33,096 nucleotides of DNA, taken from NCBI GenBank assembly GCA_018826895.1, contig JAHJYA010000119.1:1-33096 (forward strand), given 5' to 3'. A program made the translations under genes and the position numbers. Below the pieces are notes generated by a model, which saw only the letters and a list, made by a program, of their open reading frames with translations, was not told where the DNA came from and searched no databases. Shown in pieces: positions 1 through 6,336 of the stretch; position 1 is the first letter of the stretch; the number at the start of each line of letters is the position of its first letter. Source of the stretch: Gammaproteobacteria bacterium (GTDB lineage: Bacteria > Pseudomonadota > Gammaproteobacteria > Pseudomonadales > Pseudomonadaceae).

Positions 1-228
1 CTGTTCTGCGACGAGATCGAAGTCGGCATGGTCGGCGTCAACGTGCCGTTGCCTGGACCGGTGGCCTACCACAGCTTCGGCGGCTGGAAGCGCTCACTGT
101 TTGGTGACTTGCACGCCTACGGCCCGGACGGCGTGCGCTTCTACACCCGCCGCAAAGCCATCACCCAACGCTGGCCAGCACGCAAAAGCCACGAAGCCGC
201 GCAGTTCGCCTTCCCCAGCAATGGTTGA
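1..228 (+). CDS. mmsA: Methylmalonate-semialdehyde dehydrogenase, C-terminal end (partial)
   Basis: The reading frame is open from the first base, so the gene starts outside the window and only its last 75 codons are present. The visible tail contains [25 protein letters not shown] and [13 protein letters not shown], which are characteristic of the C-terminus of the CoA-acylating MmsA branch of aldehyde dehydrogenases. The family oxidises methylmalonate or malonate semialdehyde to propionyl-CoA or acetyl-CoA in valine and inositol/beta-alanine catabolism, in the cytoplasm. The catalytic cysteine lies upstream of the window. A strong hairpin terminator follows 21 bases after the stop, so this is the end of its transcription unit. 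The gene is a likely core-chromosome anchor for the repeat-rich region to its right. Confidence 0.93.
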   Translation: MFCDEIEVGMVGVNVPLPGPVAYHSFGGWKRSLFGDLHAYGPDGVRFYTRRKAITQRWPARKSHEAAQFAFPSNG

Positions 229-249
229 GTGAGCGAGGTGCAGTAAACG

Positions 250-276
250 AAAGGCCGGTCGCAAGACCGGCCTTTT
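250..276 (+). terminator. Rho-independent terminator after mmsA
   Basis: A perfect 11-bp stem (AAAGGCCGGTC / GACCGGCCTTT) encloses a GCAA tetraloop and ends in a short T run. It sits just downstream of the mmsA stop codon. Confidence 0.9.
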
Positions 277-296
277 GCGTTTGGGCGACGACCGTT

Positions 297-373
297 CCCG
301 GGTATCGCGGTGCTCAACCCAGGCTACTTTTTTGCGAACCTGTAGCCTGGGTCGAGCGAAGCGACACCCGGGG
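297..373. repeat. Inverted REP pair (REPIN-like) next to the RAYT gene
   Basis: Two copies of the same REP sequence face each other: the left copy (297-326) reads CCCGGGTATCGC...CAACCCAGGCTA, and the right copy (342-373) reads GTAGCCTGGGTCGAGCG...ACCCGGGG. They are separated by about 15 bases. The same unit recurs at 1015, 1130, 1244, 2094 and 3008. Its position 25 bases beyond the 3' end of the REP-associated transposase fits the usual arrangement of RAYTs and their cognate REPs. Confidence 0.85.
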
Positions 374-397
374 CGATACCTGAGGGGACCGCTACTT

Positions 398-925
398 CTA
401 CAACCACTCGCCGGCAATATCCTCGTCATCCCCGGCCCAGTCAGCCGACAAGAGCCCGGCCGCGACATAGCGATGGAACGATGACCATGGCCAGTCGATC
501 ACGCGGGCCACATGGCCATGCTTGCGCGGATTGTGGTGGATGTAATCGAAATGGCGGGCAAAATTCGCATCGTCGCGGATGCGGTGCTCCCAATAGCGGC
601 GCTGCCAGATGCCGCGTTCGGCTTTGTGCTCGCGGCTGCGCGTCAGCACTTCCGTGAGCGGCAGGGCACGTGAGAAACCACTCTTGATCAAACGCCAGCG
701 CACGGCGAAATCGGCATCCCCAGGTGGCAGCGTACAGAGCGCATGCAAGTGGTCTGGCAAAATCACGATGGCTTCGATGCGCCAGGGATGCAGGCGCATC
801 ACATGAGCAAAGCTGGCCCGTAAAAGATCGACCCGCGCGGTCAGCACATCACTGTTGCGGTTCGCCAGGGCGAGGGTAAAAAACCAGGTCGCCCCCGGCG
901 TCGTGTCGCGACGATAAAGCACCAT
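398..925 (-). CDS. REP-associated tyrosine transposase (RAYT, Y1/IS200-like)
   Basis: This 175-aa protein has the signatures of the REP-associated Y1 transposases. It has an N-terminal WFFTLALANR strand, the metal-binding His pair in PDHLHAL (H59, H61), the block GIWQRRYWEHRIRD and a candidate nucleophile tyrosine in FDYIHHNPRKHG (Y128). The family nicks and joins single-stranded REP hairpins and is usually domesticated, as a single copy flanked by REPs. The ATG at 925 has an AAGGA ribosome-binding site about 9 bases upstream. REP copies lie on both sides (297-373 and from 1015), which supports the function. All expected catalytic residues are present, so it may be active. No insertion-sequence ends are seen. 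Confidence 0.92.
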   Translation of the reverse strand: MVLYRRDTTPGATWFFTLALANRNSDVLTARVDLLRASFAHVMRLHPWRIEAIVILPDHLHALCTLPPGDADFAVRWRLIKSGFSRALPLTEVLTRSREHKAERGIWQRRYWEHRIRDDANFARHFDYIHHNPRKHGHVARVIDWPWSSFHRYVAAGLLSADWAGDDEDIAGEWL

Positions 926-1014
926 GGCCTGCAGTCCTTTGCAGTAAAAACCACCCCAAGCCTAGCCCGATCAACGTCTACGAGTCGAGCACCTACCGAG
1001 CCGCTACCCACCCG

Positions 1015-1329
1015 GTAGCCTGGGTCGAGCGCAGCGATACCCGGGAGCGATCTCGCTGCCTACCCTCACCCAAACCAACGCCGCAGCACCGGCCGCTCCT
1101 ACCTAGCGGTGCGAGCCGCTATCTGCTGCGTAGCCTGGGTCGAGCGCAGCGACACCCGGGAGCACTTTCGCCACCTGCCCTCACCCAAACCAACGACGCG
1201 CGCCGATGGCTCCTGCTTAGCGGTGCGAGCCGCCATCCACTGCGTAGCCTGGGTTGAGCGCAGCGATACCCGGGAGCGATCTCGCTGCCTACCCTCACCC
1301 AAACCAACGCCGCAGCACCGGCCGCTCCT
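1015..1329. repeat. Tandem array of three ~115-bp REP-containing units
   Basis: Units start at 1015, 1130 and 1244 (periods 115 and 114). Each begins with the REP GTAGCCTGGGTYGAGCGCAG and a CCCGGGAGC tail, followed by a block with CCTCACCCAAACCAACG. The first two units end with a spacer containing the dyad AGCGG-N6-CCGCY. The last unit is truncated and runs into the 3' end of the Bro-N gene, so the block after the REP is coding in unit 3 and non-coding in units 1 and 2. The block is about 40 bases and identical between units 1 and 3. With only three units and long periods, this is a REP cluster rather than a CRISPR. Confidence 0.9.
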
Positions 1330-1777
1330 GCCAGGGGCTAAAGGTCGGTAATTGCCGCAGCGGCACCCAGAGTTCGCCCTGCCAGTCGAGCACGCCGATA
1401 CGGGTGCCTTGCCAGGCCATCAGTACACGGCGCGGCTGGTTAGCCTCAGTGTGTTGTTGGTCGTGCAGGGTCGGGATCACCTCCTGGCTCAACCAGTGGC
1501 TGATCTGTCGGTGCTCCGGGTGGTGAAAGCGGTACAGCGCTTTGTACAGGCCGGCCACGTTGATCACCTGTACTTGTTCTTCGCTGCCGCTGCGGTAGGC
1601 CAGGTGGATGGTCTTGATCTGGTCGGCGTCCATGCGTTTGCACAACCGTTCGGCGTGGCGCTGGTTGAGCAGGCGGCCAAGATCGCTGGCGACAAACCAG
1701 GGTTGTCGGTCGATCAGCACCGTGCGCAGTGGGTTGTGATGACGCTGGAAGATGATGGGGGTAAATGTTTCGTGCAT
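1295..1777 (-). CDS. Bro-N domain protein (phage antirepressor-like)
   Basis: This 160-aa protein matches the Bro-N (baculovirus repeated ORF N-terminal) pattern. It has an N-terminal strand region with PWFVASDLGRLL, then RHAERLCKRMDADQ, VINVAGLYKALYRFHHPEHRQ and SHWLSQEVIPTL. Bro-N domains bind DNA and are typical of phage antirepressors; free-standing copies occur in bacterial accessory DNA. The ATG at 1777 has an AAGGAG ribosome-binding site at good spacing. The Bro-N domain fills roughly residues 8-110. The C-terminal part is short and has no recognised second domain. The last dozen codons lie in the repeat unit of the adjacent REP array, so the current C-terminus is shared with or duplicated by the repeats. 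Its targets are unknown. Confidence 0.8.
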   Translation of the reverse strand: MHETFTPIIFQRHHNPLRTVLIDRQPWFVASDLGRLLNQRHAERLCKRMDADQIKTIHLAYRSGSEEQVQVINVAGLYKALYRFHHPEHRQISHWLSQEVIPTLHDQQHTEANQPRRVLMAWQGTRIGVLDWQGELWVPLRQLPTFSPWQERPVLRRWFG

Positions 1778-1819
1778 GCCCTAACTCCTTGTCTGATTCA
1801 GGAGCTGCCTTCATCGCTG

Positions 1820-1969
1820 TCAATCGATGGAGGCAGACCGCGCAGGGTTGACAGACCGGGACAAGTACCGGCAGACCACGAGGATCTCCCCACGCGATCT
1901 GCCATAGAGCGTTGCAGTGTGAAACTGCATGCAAGCGGGTGCCTGCAAAAACGAACGCCGTTTTCGCAT
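1820..1969 (-). CDS. Possible 49-aa leader ORF upstream of the Bro-N gene
   Basis: A 49-codon frame begins at ATG 1969 with a GAAAGGGG ribosome-binding-like sequence just upstream, and ends 42 bases before the Bro-N start. The product is basic (MRKRRSFLQAPACMQFHTAT at its start) and has no recognisable domain. It lies on the Bro-N strand, so it could be a small co-transcribed protein or a leader peptide. No other gene is seen between 1778 and 2093. Coding status rests only on the start signal and position, so confidence is low. Confidence 0.35.
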   Translation of the reverse strand: MRKRRSFLQAPACMQFHTATLYGRSRGEILVVCRYLSRSVNPARSASID

Positions 1970-2093
1970 GCCCCTTTCAGGCACATCGCGCCTTGTCGTC
2001 GAGCTGTCAAACCCGGCCACGGGATTGACCGTGGCCTGCGCAGAATAGGGAGCAGGTGGGGTAATGGCAAGGCGAGGGTGTGTGGTGGGCTTT

Positions 2094-2125
2094 ACCCGGG
2101 TGTCGCTGCGCTCGACCCAGGCTAC
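2094..2125 (-). repeat. REP element, same family as the RAYT-flanking repeats
   Basis: ACCCGGGTGTCGCTGCGCTC followed by GACCCAGGCTAC is the reverse complement of the REP unit found at 342, 1015 and 1130. It lies between the membrane protein gene and the Bro-N leader region. Confidence 0.85.
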
Positions 2126-2141
2126 TGGGTTCGCGGTGCGG

Positions 2142-2963
2142 CTAGATGTCGGTGGGCGGCAACAGCTTTTTGTATTCGGGGTCGAGGTTGAAGTCCCGGA
2201 GCTTTGGGTGGTCATTGATATAGCGCCAGACGTCGTCGGCCGTTTTCAAGGGGGCGTGCCCGTAGGCCTCGTCGAGGGTCTTGAGGGTTGCACTCACCAG
2301 CGGGTTTTTGCAGTAGTGCTGGATAGTGGGTGAGGCTTGGTAACGCTGAAGTTGGAGTTGAGCCAGGATCCATAAAACCGGGCGCCACCAGTCGTAGGCG
2401 AAGTCGCAGTGTTTAATGACCGTGCCGGAGGACTCACGCTGGGCGAGCATATTGAAGAAGTTGATCATGTTGTCGAGCATCAGCCGGTCGTCACGGTCTG
2501 CGCCGACGAGGGCTTCGCCGTCGAGGTCTTTTTTCTTGCTGTCTAGCGAGCGGATCAGCGGTGCACTGGCGCTCGGAAAACCTTGTTGCTCGACCACAAA
2601 TAAGCGGCTGGCAAGAAACTCGGCATAGGTCTTGTCTCTTACCGCTGTCAGCAGCACCCGGTAGGCGCTGTCTTTTACAGTTTGGAATTCAAGGCTGGTG
2701 AACGTCTGGAACATCTCGTAAATCGAGCGCTCCACCGCCTCGCGCCGGGCGATACGCGCTTCATCGGCCTGGAAGAACAAGGTAATGATCACACCGCCAA
2801 AAGCCAGAGCGGTGAATAAGACATTGAGGCCGTTGTACACCGGCCCAAAGGGGTCGTTGAATGCCTCGTTGGGTAATAGCTGCGCCAGAGGATAGGCCGC
2901 TGCCCACACCATCAGGATGGCGGTCATGACGATTACTGCGGCGATCTTTGCGGGCACTCTCAT
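2142..2963 (-). CDS. Two-helix membrane protein resembling putative phage abortive-infection (AbiC-like) proteins
   Basis: This 273-aa protein has two N-terminal transmembrane helices, about residues 7-28 and 45-65. The second is NVLFTALAFGGVIITLFFQ, followed by a charged helix (DEARIARREAVERSIYEMFQ) and a cytoplasmic domain rich in aromatic and charged residues. This layout, a helix pair then a Q/E/R-rich segment and an F-x-N-F-F motif (MINFFNMLAQRES), is what I associate with the 'putative phage abortive infection protein' family. That assignment is from architecture only and is tentative; a DUF4760-type protein is an alternative. A purine-rich AAGAGAG site precedes the ATG at 2963. It sits between two REP elements, close to Bro-N and TIR genes. 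Confidence 0.55.
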   Translation of the reverse strand: MRVPAKIAAVIVMTAILMVWAAAYPLAQLLPNEAFNDPFGPVYNGLNVLFTALAFGGVIITLFFQADEARIARREAVERSIYEMFQTFTSLEFQTVKDSAYRVLLTAVRDKTYAEFLASRLFVVEQQGFPSASAPLIRSLDSKKKDLDGEALVGADRDDRLMLDNMINFFNMLAQRESSGTVIKHCDFAYDWWRPVLWILAQLQLQRYQASPTIQHYCKNPLVSATLKTLDEAYGHAPLKTADDVWRYINDHPKLRDFNLDPEYKKLLPPTDI

Positions 2964-3007
2964 GTATGTCTCTCTTTGTTGTTCGGGGGCTAAGCCGCTA
3001 CTAACCC

Positions 3008-3038
3008 GTAGCCAGGGTTGAGCAAAGCGATACCCGGG
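3008..3038 (+). repeat. REP element, RAYT-associated family
   Basis: GTAGCCAGGGTTGAGCAAAG followed by CGATACCCGGG is a slightly diverged copy of the REP unit seen around the RAYT gene. It lies between the AbiC-like gene and the small anchored protein gene. Confidence 0.8.
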
Positions 3039-3050
3039 AGGTCTTCCTGC

Positions 3051-3383
3051 TTATTGCAACCCCGCCATATCTGCCGCTTCCCGCTTATATAGCCACAACG
3101 GCTCGGCCGAATCTTCTGGCTGCAGCGCTTGTAGGGGCAACTGACCATCGAACATCACCTCGATGGCATAGAGGCTGTGGCCTTCGGCAAAGCTGGTTTG
3201 GTGGTAGACGGTGGTGCCGCTGGGTAGCAGGTACTGTTGCTCTCCCGATGGGGTGGCAATCAGCGCTGGTTCGGTGAGCTGAAAGGCGAGCGTTTTGTCC
3301 ATTGCGCCAGTGCCCTGAACGATAACGGCGGCTATGGCTGCGCCGGCCAGTGCGGCTGCCAGGTGGGACAGTAGAGGCTTCAT
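3051..3383 (-). CDS. Small membrane-anchored or exported protein, unknown function
   Basis: From ATG 3383 the product is 110 aa and starts with MKPLLSHLAAALAGAAIAAV, an N-terminal signal or anchor helix, followed by a short extracytoplasmic domain (about residues 30-110) containing YLLPSGTTVYHQTSF and LYAIEVMFDG. The frame is open further upstream to 3452, but the internal ATG is preferred because it gives a clean signal sequence and has an AAGG site upstream. I do not recognise the family. It is on the same strand as its left neighbour, from which it is separated by a REP. Confidence 0.6.
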   Translation of the reverse strand: MKPLLSHLAAALAGAAIAAVIVQGTGAMDKTLAFQLTEPALIATPSGEQQYLLPSGTTVYHQTSFAEGHSLYAIEVMFDGQLPLQALQPEDSAEPLWLYKREAADMAGLQ

Positions 3384-3474
3384 TGGTGTGTGCCTTAATC
3401 CTTTACGTACAGGGCCAACTGCGTAGCCGTATCGAAAATACCGCCAACTCATAGCCTGCGGCGAGCGCTCCCCC

Positions 3475-3497
3475 TGTAGGAGCGAATTTATTCGCGA
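3475..3497 (+). repeat. REP element, second family (TGTAGGAGCGAATTTATTCGCGA type)
   Basis: The element contains the palindrome GCGAATTTATTCGC. An identical 23-base copy occurs at 10628-10650 and a diverged one at 22385. This type of element is common in intergenic regions of Pseudomonas. Confidence 0.85.
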
Positions 3498-3534
3498 TGC
3501 AATTACCCAGGCACCGCATCTCGTAAACCTGGCG

Positions 3535-3896
3535 CCGTAATTCAGGTTATTGCACTCCGACGCCGCCTATTCGGTGCCTGATCATCAGGTTTCGCCCTTA
3601 CGGCGACTCACTTTTTTCAAACGCCCGGATGGCCGGCCCCGAAAAAAGGAAGCAAAAACGCTGTGCCCCTGCATCCAGGTCTCGCTGCGCTCGACTTCCC
3701 TCACTCCATCATTGCTCCGAGGGTCCGGCCTAGGCGGCCCCCCACGAAGGGCCATCCCTGGCCCATCGTGGCTCTCGCGGCATCCATGCCGCTCAACACT
3801 CTCCGCAACGATTCCGCTCGGCCTGCTGACGGGGCGATTGGCTTATGCCTGACGGTTCTGCACTGACTTCGATGGTGGACAAGCTTCGCGTTGTCC
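3535..3896. repeat. Gene-free stretch resembling a dispersed Pseudomonas intergenic repeat
   Basis: Between 3498 and 3905 I find no convincing gene. The sequence has the look of a repeat scattered through Pseudomonas genomes and often over-annotated as short hypothetical proteins: GATCATCAGGTTTCGCCC, CTTACGGCGACTCACTTTTT, a segment with TCTCGCTGCGCTCGACTTCC, then ATTCCGCTCGGCC. It ends in the hairpin GGACAAGCTTCGCGTTGTCC (3877-3896). Overlapping open frames in two phases exist, but neither has a ribosome-binding site or recognisable domain. The repeat assignment comes from memory of similar sequences and has not been tested. Confidence 0.5.
3877..3896 (-). terminator. Hairpin just beyond the TIR gene
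   Basis: GGACAA / TTGTCC form a 6-bp stem around an 8-base loop, 9 bases after the TIR stop on the minus strand. There is no T run, so termination is possible but unproven. The hairpin is also the end of the dispersed repeat. Confidence 0.35.
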
Positions 3897-3905
3897 GTGC
3901 TCTTG

Positions 3906-4739
3906 CTAGTAGGGTCTTATACGATTACGAACCCGTTTGTGGATGTGTCTTAGGTTTTTCTCTACTCGATCAAGCCGAGAAATGACATCAGTAGACACAT
4001 CAGGCTCACCGACTAAAGCATCATTTCTTATAATTAGTGCTTTCTGAATATGTGAAATCTCTAACGTAATATCTTCAATTTCAGGAATTATAAATTCAAG
4101 ACCTCTGCCTCGAATCAATTCTTCCCAGTGCATTGGGTGCATCATCGCGCCAGGCTCTCTGAGGAGTTTGTGGTTGGCTCTGGTTAGGTCGATTAATTCC
4201 TCAAGAACACTGTTGATTCGTGCAGGGTCCAGCTGAGTCTGCTCTTTTGGTTCTGTCGGTGTGTCCGCGATACCATTTAGTTGCCCCTCAAGGTCTGGCC
4301 ACCATGTTGTGAATGCCTTTGCCAGCCTTGCTTCATCAAGAGCGTCATCGCCAAGGGAACTGTTTATTGATTGCATGAGCTTGAGTACGTCATCATGCTC
4401 AAAAACTGTTGCTTGGAACTGAACGAGAGGTCCCTTAAGTTCGGACTTTTTTAAATTAAATAACACTGGGCCTACTCGGCTTTTGTCGACGCTTTTACCA
4501 AGGGCTCCGGCCTCAAAATTAATCCATGGGGCGCTCAGGTTGTCTGGCGTGAGGCAGATAATTCCATAGTTGGATGTATCTAGTTCTCCTGCAATGTCAG
4601 ACGACCAGCGTGCCCCTTTGTCTATGTCCTCTGATGAAACATATGGCTCTATGCTTTGTATTACTGATGGCAGCCAGTCTCGTAGTATCTTGGCTATAGA
4701 ATGGCTAGTCGTACCTGACCAGCTTATGAAAATCTTCAT
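3906..4739 (-). CDS. TIR-domain protein (candidate NADase, defence-type)
   Basis: The 277-aa product begins with MKIFISWSGTTSHSIAKIL, the first strand and helix of a TIR domain, followed by PYVSSEDIDKGARWSSDI, YGIICLTPDNLSAPWINFE and AGALGKS. The glutamate in WINFEAGAL (E76) occupies the position of the catalytic NAD-cleaving glutamate in active TIR proteins. The TIR domain covers about residues 1-130. The C-terminal half ends in a basic, possibly coiled-coil segment (SRLDRVEKNLRHIHKRVRN). Bacterial TIRs commonly act as NADases or nucleotide-signal producers in anti-phage defence. A GAGGT site lies upstream of the ATG. The gene is visibly AT-richer than its neighbours, suggesting transfer. 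No Thoeris ThsA or cyclase partner is adjacent. Confidence 0.85.
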   Translation of the reverse strand: MKIFISWSGTTSHSIAKILRDWLPSVIQSIEPYVSSEDIDKGARWSSDIAGELDTSNYGIICLTPDNLSAPWINFEAGALGKSVDKSRVGPVLFNLKKSELKGPLVQFQATVFEHDDVLKLMQSINSSLGDDALDEARLAKAFTTWWPDLEGQLNGIADTPTEPKEQTQLDPARINSVLEELIDLTRANHKLLREPGAMMHPMHWEELIRGRGLEFIIPEIEDITLEISHIQKALIIRNDALVGEPDVSTDVISRLDRVEKNLRHIHKRVRNRIRPY

Positions 4740-4901
4740 TTTGATTGACCTCTATGGGTTTTACAGTATTGCAGTTATCGCTTTGTCTATTGGGGTAACG
4801 TGCTCTACATATCTAAATGGTTGTGTTCAAGTCCTTAATGCAGATGTTGGTAGCAGATAGTCTCAATACCTAAGTAGATGGCACTAAATTCCCCCGCACT
4901 T

Positions 4902-5726
4902 TCACTGTTTTACTACCGTCTTACGATTCCGAACAAACAACACCTTACCTCCCGTAGTCGTAACACCACGCTCCTGCAATTCAAACTGCCCATTACGCGC
5001 CTTAATCAAGTCGGTAAGTTTCTTGAATCCATACAGGCGGGGATCGAAATCTGACTTCAGCTTACGAAGGTTCTCTCCCAGTGAAGCCATGAATACCCAG
5101 CCGTCCTCGTCCGAGATGTCGTCAATGACCTTGGTGATTAGTTTCACCGGGATTTTTGGCAGAGAAGGTTCCGCCGGGGTTGTATCGGCCGCTACTGGTG
5201 CGTCGTTTGTCTGTTTCGGCTCGGGTGTTTCGACATGGACGGCAGCGCTACTTTCCGGCTCGCCCGCGTCGGCCCTAAGCAGCTCGGTATAGATAAATTT
5301 GTCGCAGGCCTTCACAAACGGCGGTGGCGTTTTCTGTTCGCCAAAGCCGATCACTTCCAACCCTTCCTCCCTTAACCGCGCCGCTAACCGGGTGAAGTCA
5401 CTGTCACTGGACACCAGGCAGAAGCCATCAAAACGCCGGGTGTAGAGCAGGTCCATGGCGTCGATGATCAGTGAGCTGTCGGTGGCGTTTTTGCCGCGGG
5501 TGTAGGCGAATTGCTGGATGGGTTGGATGGGGTAGTCGAGCAGGACTTTTTTCCAACTGCCCAGTTGTGGGCTGGTCCAGTCGCCGTAGATGCGTTTGAC
5601 GCTGGCGATGCCGTATTTGGCGATTTCTTCGAACAGGCCTTCGACGATGGCCGCTGGGGCGTTGTCGGCGTCGATGAGGACGGCGAGGTGTTTTTGCTGG
5701 CGCGGGGCTTGGGGTTTGCTGGCCAT
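4902..5726 (-). CDS. NYN-domain protein with C-terminal OST-HTH/LOTUS domain (RNase-like)
   Basis: This 274-aa protein has an N-terminal NYN (PIN-like) nuclease domain, residues about 12-150. Acidic residues lie in the expected places: LIDADNAP (D19, D21), ATDSSLIIDAMDLLY (D83, D90) and CLVSSDSDF (D108, D110). A low-complexity linker rich in P, E and T follows (150-190), then a C-terminal OST-HTH/LOTUS-like domain (IPVKLITKVIDDISDEDGW to the end), predicted to bind RNA. Together they suggest an RNA-processing or RNA-degrading enzyme. It lies 162 bases upstream of the TIR gene on the same strand, so joint transcription is possible. Its substrate is unknown. Proteins of this LabA/NYN kind are also found as ordinary chromosomal genes. 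Confidence 0.85.
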   Translation of the reverse strand: MASKPQAPRQQKHLAVLIDADNAPAAIVEGLFEEIAKYGIASVKRIYGDWTSPQLGSWKKVLLDYPIQPIQQFAYTRGKNATDSSLIIDAMDLLYTRRFDGFCLVSSDSDFTRLAARLREEGLEVIGFGEQKTPPPFVKACDKFIYTELLRADAGEPESSAAVHVETPEPKQTNDAPVAADTTPAEPSLPKIPVKLITKVIDDISDEDGWVFMASLGENLRKLKSDFDPRLYGFKKLTDLIKARNGQFELQERGVTTTGGKVLFVRNRKTVVKQ

Positions 5727-5794
5727 GGGTCATCCTTGAGGTCTCGTCTGGCGACGATACTGCGGATGCTGGCCCATGGCTACAGGCAGGGCTG

Positions 5795-5817
5795 CGCGCG
5801 CGGAGAGGTCGCGCGCG
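5795..5817 (-). terminator. GC-only hairpin after the small periplasmic protein gene
   Basis: CGCGCGCG / CGCGCGCG pair around a GAGAGGT loop, 18 bases beyond the stop of the gene ending at 5835. It lacks a T run, so it may stabilise the transcript rather than terminate it. Confidence 0.4.
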
Positions 5818-5834
5818 GGTGGGGCATTGCGGGT

Positions 5835-6200
5835 TTAGTTTGTACCGCGGCAGGTCAGCTCGGCGTAGGGCTTGTCGGGGGCGTATTCGCCGGGCACGCG
5901 TTCGATTACCTGGGCGCCGGAGGCGACGCTGAAGATGGGGGTGGTGACGCTGGTGCGGTCTTCGTCGGCTACCTGGAACTCGCAGGTGACGCTTTTATCG
6001 CTCTGGTTGATGACCTTGACCGCGCGCACGCCGACCATGTGGGTTTCGCCGCTGCCGGTGCTCAGGGGCACGCCCATGGGCTCCACGATGACGTCCAGGC
6101 CGTTGAGGTGGGCGATGATGTCGACTTGCTCGCTCGGAGTTTGAGCAAAGGCCAGGGGCGCGCAGAGCGCGAGGGCGCAGGCGAGGCGGAATCTGGGCAT
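5835..6200 (-). CDS. Small periplasmic protein of unknown function
   Basis: Starting at ATG 6200, which has a perfect GGAGG five bases upstream, the product is 121 aa. It begins with a clear signal peptide (MPRFRLACALALCAPLAFAQ, cleavage after AFA). The mature domain contains VINQSDKSVTCEFQVAD and a C-terminal AELTCRGT, giving two cysteines that could form a disulfide. The pattern resembles a family of small Pseudomonas secreted proteins that databases sometimes mislabel as '3-phosphoglycerate kinase'; no kinase feature is present. The upstream extension to 6227 is not needed. Confidence 0.75.
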   Translation of the reverse strand: MPRFRLACALALCAPLAFAQTPSEQVDIIAHLNGLDVIVEPMGVPLSTGSGETHMVGVRAVKVINQSDKSVTCEFQVADEDRTSVTTPIFSVASGAQVIERVPGEYAPDKPYAELTCRGTN

Positions 6201-6336
6201 GGGAACCTCCTTAAGCATGGGCTGCATCTAGAAAGACGCAATGCGCCAGAGTTCGCCGGGTGCCGTGAAAAGTCGTTGCAAGGTGTTGGCGCGACTATAG
6301 TGTTTGAACTCAAAGCGCAGGCCACGGCAGGTAAGG

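Noticed and set aside
1015..1329. CRISPR array
   Set aside because: There are only three units with periods of 114-115 bases, no short unique spacers, and no cas genes. The units are REP clusters.
1352..2191. 279-codon plus-strand frame opposite Bro-N
   Set aside because: It covers a clear Bro-N gene in antisense and runs into a REP. No start signal is present.
3550..3866. Protein-coding frames in the 3.5-3.9 kb block
   Set aside because: Two overlapping frames give proline- and arginine-rich products without start signals. The block has the look of a dispersed non-coding repeat.
3906..4739. Complete Thoeris system
   Set aside because: Only the TIR component is present. No ThsA-type protein (SIR2 or other NAD-sensing effector) is found nearby.
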